DNA of 64,000 bases from Gnetum montanum. Taxonomy: Eukaryota > Streptophyta > Gnetopsida > Gnetales > Gnetaceae. The notes below the pieces were generated by a model. The model was not told the origin of the DNA. It did not search any database and saw only the letters and a list, made by a program, of their open reading frames with translations. A program made the translations under genes and the position numbers. Of the stretch, positions 55,600 to 64,000 are shown one piece after another. The stretch's first letter is position 1, and the number at the start of each line of letters is the position of its first letter. Location of the stretch: contig MNCI01023742.1 of NCBI GenBank assembly GCA_015680685.1, positions 966,125 through 1,030,124 of the forward strand. Direction: 5' to 3'.

Positions 55600-57060
55600 A
55601 TTTTGTGTGGGTTTGGGCATCAAACTCTCCAAATCATCATCATGAGACACATTCTTAGCTCTCAAAGTTCTTTAGAAACCATTTGAGTTCATAGTCTAAC
55701 TTATGGAATTCATTCTTGGTGATCCTAGAATAACTCTGAAATTAAAAATTTTTTATGTGTTGTAAGTGATGTAGATTTCAAGTTAATCTTCCTTGGACAT
55801 CGCAAGATAAAATTCCCCAAAATAACTTTATTAGACATACTTTCAACCTTTGGAAGTCTCTAAGGACAATTCAAGACCATACACGAGTAGCTCAACTTCA
55901 ATCTTAGCGACTTAGGGAGAATTCAAAAAAATGACCAAAATGTTTCTAAGCATGACTAAAACTAACACTAATGCCAACATTAGCAATGAAAACACTACCA
56001 TCAGCACCTCTAAACCTCATCTAAACTACATTTCAATGTATGACATGTATCCCTAGGGCTTGGATAACTCATCAACAATAAGTTTAGCACTCCAAACTTC
56101 TGAAATTAGCTCTTTTTAACAAGTTACTTTGAGACCTATAAACTCAACATTTTTTCTACTTCTAGAGCATCAACAAGTTCATGACTTGCCTCAGTACCTC
56201 TGAGAGCATCTATATGTTACTTAACAACTTTGGTTTGCAACATTTCATAGGGTTACAAGCCTCTTGATCCTTATGAAACATCATTTCATCTCATTTTAGG
56301 ATTAGTTTTGGCATCTCAGGAGTTAAAATTTTTAGAATAAAAAAAAAATTAGAAATTTTTGTACTTTCACTAACATTGATTCTAGCATCAACATTAGCAT
56401 TAATATCATCAAAGCTTTCATCACCATTTCAACCCAACATTTCATGGTGTTAACAACACTCTTGGACTCCTTAACTTTACCTTGGTAGCCTTCAACACTA
56501 GTTTAAAGGCCAAAAAGAGTTCCAAGAACTCAAAATTCAAGTTTGGGCAAAGTGATGAAAATTCTAGTAAGTATGGATAATGCTAACATTGACATCAATG
56601 TCAGCATTAGCATCACCAATTTATAAATCATCATTTTGACCTCATAGACCATCATATCCTATAATTGAACTCATCGCATGGCTTCTTAGGTCACTTAGCA
56701 TCATCTCGACATCATTTCGGTCCATTTTGATGATAGTTCGGGTGTCTTGGAAGTTTGAAACCAATACTTGAAAAAGTTCCAAAATTTTTTCTAAGTATGT
56801 AGCTAACTATGTCAACGTTAGCACTATCCATGTTGCATTATCCAATCCTCAACATTCAAGCTTTGCATTTGGCACCTTCCCCTGGTCTTTTGGCTTCTTT
56901 GACATCATCTCAACATCATTTGACATCAATTAGGAGGTTAAACAAGGTCTCGAAAGCCTAGAACTAGTGCTTGAAAAAAACTACAAAAATTTTTCTAAGT
57001 GTTGGTAACATTGATGTTGACATCAGTGTCAATGTCATCTGTTTTCAATTTGAGTGTCAT
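55600..57060. repeat. Degenerate long-period repeat array
   Basis: An anchor like TTTCTAAGTATG..GCTAAC followed by CATTGACATCAATGTCAGCA recurs at about 55940, 56368, 56565, 56795 and 56990. It is separated by similar text (CATCATCTCAACATCATTT, TTGGCTTCTTTGACATC) every 195-430 bp. Strongly drifted; no coding frame. Confidence 0.6.
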
Positions 57061-57327
57061 CAAATTGAAATAGTCATACTTGCTATTCTTGAATTTATAG
57101 TCAACTTCAAGTAAACTATACATAATTTTGATTTCAATTTTGGTAACCCTAATTTGAAATTGCAACTTTGGGCCTATAAATATGAGCTTAAATTCAAATT
57201 TTGACACTAGTTTCTTGGGAGTTGAGAACATTTTTCAAATTTTGAAAGATCAAGAGCATGAGTGCTTACCACCATTGCAACATCCACATGCTCTATGGTC
57301 ACTTTCTACACCTTTAGTGTCACTTCC

Positions 57328-57618
57328 TCATAGAATTTTTAGGCTTCTATAGCACATTCCAAAGTTAAAATTTTTCAACTCTAGCATTAATGACAAAACC
57401 CTTAGCCAAAATAGCCTTGTATTGGCTTGAAATTGATTTTGGATCATGCCTATAGCTTCCCCATCCATATCGTAACCCTCCAAAGGTTCAATTCCACTCT
57501 CCAAATTCATATCTTACTTAATATTTGAGCTCTTATCATCAATTTCAATTCACTTGCATTTTTCATCTATCACTTCTAGTTTTGGACATCCATAGGAGGC
57601 AAACATTTTGTTACTCAT
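57328..57618 (-). pseudogene. Unidentified minus-strand frame
   Basis: From a Met at 57618 to a stop at 57328, broken by two stops that fit TGG to TAG or CAG to TAG. The second part (MNLESGIEPLEGYDMDGEAI) is acidic. It looks like a decayed protein segment, not random sequence, but I cannot name the family; it may be LINE ORF1 or part of another element. Confidence 0.3.
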
Positions 57619-57899
57619 TAATAAAGCATGTTATTGTTTAGAAAGGGATTTGAGATCCGTACCCCATATCACAGTCTTAGCATTCTAGTATTTTATGCAC
57701 TTTTACTTGGATTTTACATTTAGTTTTTATTCTAGTAGTTTATGCTTATTTTTTCAATAATTTACACTTATTGTTTTTAGTATTAAAATCTTACTTTATC
57801 GTTCTCCTACAATTCCTTGCTTGCATGCAATAGGCTAAGTTTGTATTTAATTGGAGATTGTGTACCCCTTCATTTTTTAATCATTGATATATTGAGAAT

Positions 57900-58880
57900 T
57901 ACATCAATTCAAAGCCCATCTATGGCCATGTGCTAAGTATTTCAACATTTAGTTCATGGAGGTGTCCTTGTAGGAGTGTGAAGAACATTTTTACAAGAAC
58001 AAAAATAAATGTCAAAAATATTTAGGATATTTCTTTATCATTTCTAATAAACTATTTTGTTTTCTTCTAACAAATCTCCTCTTTCTAGTTTGAATCAAAT
58101 TTTTATATACCTTGATACTCTTCGATGAGTTCTTAGTCTTCAGTAAAATCCTAGTTATCTTTCATTCTTCATTAAACCATTATTGATTGATTATATGTTG
58201 GCCTTTAGAAATATTTAGAACACTTGTAATTAGAGTTTTTGTAATACTCATACTTGGATTTCAAATCTTTTGAATTTCATTTTGAAAATCCCCATTCCTT
58301 TTTGCAATTATTTTGAAGTGCTTTTGCCTCTTAGAACATCTAATATGTTATGCATCTATTGATAACATAAAGTACAAAGGGTGATGTCAAGATTCAATTA
58401 TTTCTTTATCTACTTCAAAATATTTGAGGCTACTAACATTGTCTAGGCTAGAAAGAAGAAAATCAATACTACTGCTACCTTTTGGTCCTACAAAAGTGAA
58501 GCCTCCTCATTTTGGATATTTATTAATGCTATTTAGAACTAATAGATTTAATCATTGTTCTTATTCTAAAAAATTTTTCCCTTTGCAATTAAATTATTTA
58601 TCTTCAAATCATTGAATCCATTTTATACTTTTCTCATGTTTTAAAAAGCCTTAAGGGCTCCAGTGACCAATAAGGATATGATCAAAACTAATTTAAGCAT
58701 TAAAGTCACCAAATATGTAAAGTTTTCATTTTTGAGTAACACCAACAATATCCATGCCATTGAAATTCTCATGATAAACCTTCTTATTCATGGAGAGTAA
58801 CTTCTCCTTGTGCAAAGTAGTAATAAGCTAAAAATAAAAGAGACTTTTGGTTTTATATTTTTAGCCAAACATATTGATTG
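57900..58880 (-). mobile_element. LINE endonuclease and linker fragment
   Basis: The minus strand has the AP-endonuclease landmarks: HIFGDFNA at about 58718-58697, FTFVGPKGSSSIDFLLSS near 58500-58440, and ES..HHPLYFM near 58390-58360. Between 58300 and 57900 comes a Lys/Arg-rich linker (TRKRRFVRRKQNSLLEMIKK) as in plant LINEs before the RT. The endonuclease would nick target DNA for priming. Stops make it inactive. Confidence 0.65.
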
Positions 58881-58971
58881 TATTCACTTGCCAATGCAAA
58901 AGGCCTTACATTACTTTGTAGAAATAACATCAATTGTATGTTTGTATTACAGGATCACTAATTTATGTAAT

Positions 58972-59090
58972 TATAGGATAACCTAGTGGTATGGGTCTTG
59001 GCCTCATAATCCCAAGTTATAGATTTGATTCTACTAGGTTGCACTAAGTTATAAACTTCTATAAATCTTGGGGCGTACCTATGTTTCAAT
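58972..59090 (+). mobile_element. SINE-like unit 1
   Basis: A-box region TAACCTAGTGGTATGGGTC (58979 on) and B-box region ATAGATTTGATTCTA (about 59020-59034), then TTGCACTAAGTTATAAACTT shared with unit 2. This is the layout of a tRNA-derived SINE. Confidence 0.6.
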
Positions 59091-59559
59091 TATTTTGGTT
59101 TCCAACACCCCAAAATTTATAAGATAAACATATAACCTCTCATGATGATCATCTTCTCATCATGCATAGTCTATTCCCTAGAGCTTGATACCTACGCTAC
59201 ATATCCTAGCCATGTTAGTGGACATTTGTCAAAAATAAAATAAAATAAATTGAAATTATATCACATTAGCAAATAGCATAAATACATGTCGCATAATAAA
59301 CTTGCTAAAAATATAATTAATATATATAAATATGAAACATAACCATATATAAACATATAAAACTTAACAAATAAACAAACTTGCTAAAATAAATTAATCA
59401 AGCCATCAATATAAATGAGCTATTCAAGCTAGTAGTCTTAGTTCTAGGGAATTATATACAAGACAAGTTCAAGCTATATTATTATTGGACATATCCATTG
59501 TACTCAGGATTTATTATTACTGATGTCTTTTTTACAAGTTAATTTATTTGATAACTAAA

Positions 59560-59723
59560 ACTGAATTTTTTTCTTACATCCACTAAGATCCCTCAGTTAT
59601 ATCAGTCTAATGTCAAAATTCCAACGAATTTTTTCAAAAATTTATAACTTAGTGTTACCTCATGGAATCAAACCTATGACTTAGAGTTAACAAGCTAAGA
59701 CTCCTACCAATAGGCTAACACCA
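59560..59723 (-). mobile_element. SINE-like unit 2
   Basis: Minus strand TGGTGTTAGCCTATTGGTAG (A-box region, from 59723), then AGGTTTGATTCCATG (B-box, about 59676-59662) and AACACTAAGTTATAAATTTT, matching unit 1. Confidence 0.6.
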
Positions 59724-60002
59724 CATTGTAAACTAGAAACCAAATAACATGTGCCACCAAAGTATGGGGTTGTAAGACGTTTAAGAAATGACTATATGTA
59801 CATGTTAAGACATATAGTCTACTTGATCCATTAGAAAATTTATAGATGAATATAATGCTGCTTTACATGTGACTCGAAGTGGTAATCTCTTACTAACAAA
59901 ACAATGGGCCTCATAGTACCTATAGCCAAATATAGATAACCAATATTGACATAACCTTACCATGATCACATGTGATTACATTTTATATACAACTTTGGTA
60001 AA

Positions 60003-60110
60003 TAATTAGTCTAGAGCAAGACTCTTGATTTGGTGACTCCAAGTTATAGCTTTGACTTTGGTGTGTGATACTAGGTGATAAAGTTCTAATTTTACTATAT
60101 GTTATAAGGG
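60003..60110 (+). mobile_element. SINE-like unit 3, decayed
   Basis: GACTCTTGATTTGGTGACTC ... AGTTATAGCTTTGACTTTGG ... ACTAGGTGATAAAGTTCTAA follows units 1 and 2 with many changes. Confidence 0.4.
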
Positions 60111-61249
60111 TAAATATTATTAAAAAAATATTTGAGGTTCTATTATTTTATTAATATTTGTTACTCATCTTTTATTAACATATGTTGTTCATATGTTGGA
60201 CATTATTCCATTTTTCAATTTCAACTTAAAAGTAATTGTTGGCGACCGTTTGGGACGCGACCGCCAACGAGTGTCCTCGAACAGGATTTAGGTGCCTGCT
60301 GGTCTCTGGCAACACCAAGGCCCAGATACCTCCAAATAACTCAGTAGTTAATGTGAGTATGTGTGTGTGCTATTGCGGCGTGTGGTTGTGAGAAATGTGA
60401 CAATTTTGTTGTGTGTGAACTACAAATGACTTACTTTAAAGAGATTCAGCCAACTTTGCCAAGTACTGTGAGTTGTTGAAAATTTCCTATTTTGTTCAAA
60501 CTACCTAGTCTACGCGGTCCCTGTAATACCTGCTTGTAACAAATAAAATTTTGCATAAACATTTGAGCACAACTCCGCAAATCTACTCCTAATTTTCCCC
60601 AGAGAGAGATATAGTTCCACAAGAAAACTAGAAATAGAGCAAGATTCAATGGAAAAAGACAGAAAAGAAAAGAAAGCAGATTTGTGTGGACCTCAAATAT
60701 TTAAACAAGGTAAAATGACACGAGTAAACACTTCGCAATAAATTTATTCCAAATTCAATATCTACGAATTGTTCAAACTTCCAAGGCTCAACCAAGCAAT
60801 ATCTTCAAGACAAACCTATTGTGCTATCAAAAATCGCTGCGTAAACTACCATGTACGAGACTCCACTTTGACTAGCCAATAGATGCCAACGATTGCATTC
60901 AAACAGAACCTTTAAAAGACTTGACAATTTCTAATTGAAATAACACGGAAAATCACTTTAAAGATAAAGAAGCTATTCTGGTCCCATCAAAATACCAAAG
61001 ATTTTCTGAACTCTCTCGGCTACTAAATTGTTCCACGGCGTGACTACAAACAGAGGCTCTCTTCCAACAACCCAAAAGCAGTTCCCAAACGTTGCTCAAT
61101 AATGAAATTTACTACTAAAATGCTCTTAAGGCTTTTAAACACAAGCGCTTCTATGGCAAAATTTTAATAGAAATTTCTATCGGGCAACAAGAACAATAAG
61201 AGCAATCTAAAAATCCCAAAATTACTTGCCAAGGATGATACTATCTAAA
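60111..61249. other. Spacer with a short CG-rich patch
   Basis: 60239-60380 is CG-rich (GGCGACCGTTTGGGACGCGA) inside an AT-rich surrounding. The remainder to 61249 is A-rich with no gene. It may be the leader of the LTR-like fragment to the right. Confidence 0.35.
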
Positions 61250-61617
61250 CCACTAGCTAAGCAATTTAAACAAAACAAAAAATGAAATGCATAACTCACA
61301 GGACCATGACAAAGAGGCTGAAATCTTTATTCTAGCAAATCATCTTGCAAGCCATCTTCTTTACAAATCTTCCAAGTGTGATGATGATGCCTCGTTTCCC
61401 CCCTTGACCCCTGAAGTCTTTTTATAGGGTCTAAGGTAGTTAGGTAAGTTACAACTTCCAAAAATATCTTACCTAGCTTATCTCCCAAGTAGTTTGACCA
61501 ACCAATTAGGAGGTTACTTGCCCAACAAGTTAGGTAAGTTACAAAAAATCTTGGATGGTTATAACCATCATATAAATAAAAAGCTGCAGTTGACAAGTGT
61601 CCAGTTCGTGAATATCA
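61250..61617 (-). repeat. LTR-like fragment with promoter and polyA signals
   Basis: On the minus strand TATAAAAAG (rc of 61418-61426) is followed about 95 bases later by AATAAA (rc of 61328-61333). A 15-bp direct repeat TTAGGTAAGTTACAA occurs near 61440 and 61540. The layout fits U3-R of an LTR, but no second LTR is seen. Confidence 0.35.
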
Positions 61618-61789
61618 TTGGGTAAATATCCCATGAATTTTGTCTTTGAATATATTTAAATATAGAGGTATACCATATTTGAGTACCAAGATATCAAATT
61701 ATATATTCAAACGAATATAATCAAGCATAAGATTGATTTAGGGATGGCCGATACTTTTATATAAATAAAATATATTTTTCTAAAGTTAA

Positions 61790-62650
61790 CCCAAAGATAT
61801 CGCGAAGGATGTCGTGTGTGCAGTTAAACCAACTGCCCGTACAGCTCCTCTCCGTAGTTTCTGCTTCGCTCCTGCCAAACTTGTATTGTCCACAATTAGT
61901 GAGGATGAAATCGATTTACCCAGTGAAATGGCTTGGAACTACGCCATGCTTTTACAGGCAATAGCCACACGGACAATCATACCGATGGATTTGTTTTGCA
62001 TAGGCTATTTTCTGCTTTGAAATATTTGTGGAGACGTTTTATTATTTGGTCAGCATGCCGATTTTCTCCGATGAGCTTCTGCAACGCACGACCACACCTT
62101 CCAAAAATACCGCCGTAGTTTCATGATTTAGTTGGATCAGGGCACAACATCGTTGTCCATTCATTCATTCATTTTTTTTGGTGATTTGCCTTTAAGCTAG
62201 GGTTCGTCAATAATGGGGTTTTGTGGAGACGGCAATGCCACAGTGACGATGAACATGATAGAAGCGCTGGAATGCTATCAAATTTCTTGTTCTCCAACTG
62301 ATGCAGAAGTTACGGCAGTTCCAAATAACTAGAAACAGAGATTTAATTCCAAAATAACTGCCGATAGATAATCCCAAATTGTCCTGCCCTGCTTAAAATC
62401 ATTCTCAACTGCTACCATAGAAGAAGGCTCCACCACCGCGTTCGGTAATATTGCCGAATGTGCCGCAAAAATCTGCAACTGTGTAAGCAATTACCATGCT
62501 GCGCGGCTGAAATTCTTTCACCCAGAAGTGTAATCGACAATAGTTTTTATTTGCAAAGTGTCATTTCATTTTTTTTTAAAATGCAGGTTGCCACTACTCA
62601 GGGGTGCTATGCGCACGATCCTGCTGTCATGACGTGTGTCTGCTGAGTTG
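61790..62650. other. Gene-like, less AT-rich patch of unknown content
   Basis: The base composition changes at about 61800 (more C/G and CG dinucleotides). Short plus-strand frames at 61814-62020 and 62458-62646 exist without a recognisable domain. A CATTCATTCATTCATT run is at 62159-62174. I cannot tell an old gene fragment from a promoter region. Confidence 0.3.
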
Positions 62651-62669
62651 CATCTGCTCCAGGCAAACA

Positions 62670-63217
62670 TCATGTTTTGAAAGGCCGCCAATCATCCAGT
62701 CTCTCCTTTCTGCCGCATAGCATTCTAATTTTTTGCAGTTTCCTGGACTTGTCTTTGCTTGTGTTTTCCAAACCCGGCTTGACTGTTTCATGAATTTCTG
62801 AAAAATACATGATTGCTATAGTAAAGCCACTAGCCTTGAACCCATTCATATCCCTGTTTTTTAAATACAGAGTCATCCATTTTTCTTTGTAACATTGCCT
62901 TTGGATTGGATATGCTGCTTCCAATGGTTTTGGAATAATGTTTGCATCCATAAGATGTATGTTCAGGGCAATTGTGGAACCTTGTTTTAATGCTCTCAGA
63001 TCTGAAAATTGCTGTAACAGTAACAGCCATTGCCTGTGGTACATTTTTGTTTATGACAACAATAGAAACCATATTTGCAGACCCTTCTGATTTTCAGCAT
63101 AACTTGATCTAGATTTTCTTCAAAAACAACCTGTGTTTTTGCTAATAATGGATACATTTCTACTGAGAATTGTAGTCCCTTGAGTGAAGTTCCACTTAAT
63201 TCTTGCCATTCAATCAT
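62670..63217 (-). pseudogene. Overlapping open frames of an unidentified protein remnant
   Basis: Three minus-strand frames follow each other: 63217-62996 (ELSGTSLKGLQFSVEMYPLL...), 63072-62830 (MVSIVVINKNVPQAMAVTV...) and 63044-62670 (ANIIPKPLEAAYPIQRQ..., then a Lys/Arg-rich end). Overlap in three phases within 550 bases suggests one coding stretch broken by small indels, or exons read across introns. No family recognised. Confidence 0.35.
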
Positions 63218-64000
63218 CCATCTAATATATTAGCAACCAATCTTGTTTTCTATTTCTGGCATTCTGTGTATGAAGATGAGACTTTCATGATTATGCATAT
63301 CGATCTTAAGATGACCAAATCTTGTGATGACCATTAGGATGGAATTAATATCATTTACATATTTTTATCATGTTCTATATCATTTCTTTTTGAATATCTA
63401 CTTTTGTTCTTCCATGAAATGGCTAAATGTGCCAACAGTAATATGATCCAATACTTACTCTATTAATTAATTGCATTGAAAATATAAAAAATAGTTGCAT
63501 TGAGCCTTTAGCTAATAACCCTTTGTTGCATGTAGATAGTTTATTTCATCATACATGCCATCTCTACTACTTTCTAATGGAATCAAAATTTTATTTGATT
63601 TTGTCTTTCATTTGGTTTGTCTCTCTAAAAATATCTCATTAACAATTTTCTAAGTTTGTTCTAAATTTATTAATGCATCAAATTTTGGATTCCTCATAAT
63701 ACTATCCTAGCTACTATGATTTCCAAATGATTTCTTTTAAGACTTTATTATTATCTTTATTAATATAATAGAATGTTAAGTACATTGCCTTAGCTTCCAA
63801 CCATAATATATTAGATTTAAATAGAAGTATTGCACATGGGACTTGAGTCTTGATATTGAATTCATCTAATAAAAACTATTTTCAAAAATATTTAATTTTC
63901 TTTCATGACTAATTATCACTAGCTTAGTTATATATATTTATAATATATATCTATAAATTGGCCGATAGAATCTTAAAAGATTACAAGTAAGAAGTTCTTT
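63218..64000. other. AT-rich spacer
   Basis: No gene seen. Short TA-rich runs near 63770 and 63935. Confidence 0.45.

Overview
This window looks like intergenic DNA from a large-genome seed plant, most likely a conifer or other gymnosperm. The evidence is nested, old LTR retrotransposons of plant Ty3/gypsy type, plant-type RTE and L1 LINE remnants, tRNA-derived SINE-like units, AT-rich spacers and almost no intact genes. The species is an inference. No bacterial operon, CRISPR array, rRNA or true tRNA gene is visible.

Layout. 1-6.66 kb: a minus-strand Tat/Ogre-like element with gag and protease but no polymerase here, its left end outside the window. 6.66-12.8 kb: the 3' half of a plus-strand Athila-like Ty3/gypsy element (RT, RNase H, integrase, long 3' non-coding zone, 3' LTR). 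13.0-19.6 kb: a 6.5-kb element with two LTRs and an almost exact target duplication but no recognisable coding capacity. 19.6-26.0 kb: the only host-gene-like part, a lysine/glutamate-rich exon ending in a LisH-like motif, a good intron, a second exon, local exon duplications, and about 4.5 kb downstream a lysine-rich repeat exon with stops; RTE LINEs lie between. 26-32.7 kb: AT-rich DNA with a 382-bp foldback hairpin, tandem repeats, a SINE-like unit and RTE/L1 fragments.

32.7-37.9 kb: a plus-strand Athila-like copy with nearly intact gag, an assembly gap where polymerase should be, and a 781-bp 3' LTR; an inverted LTR fragment is fused to its gag. 38.9-48.9 kb: a full-length minus-strand member of the same superfamily (9,950 bp, both LTRs, tRNA-Asp-type primer site, perfect 5-bp duplication ATCTT). 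It lies inside an older gag-only relative, seen at 37.9-38.9 and 48.9-53.0 kb. 53.5-58.9 kb: rearranged LINE fragments on both strands around a degenerate repeat array. 59-60.1 kb: three SINE-like units. 60-64 kb: an LTR-like promoter fragment and a less AT-rich, gene-like patch that I could not identify.

How it fits together: the Athila-like copies share LTR ends (TGATGAG...CTCATCA), a G-run polypurine tract, the primer site, the gag-protease-RT-RNase H-integrase order and a conserved non-coding block after pol. Nearly all lesions are stops that fit CAA/CAG/TGG changing to TAA/TAG, as expected of methylated, decaying DNA. No element here looks able to move by itself.
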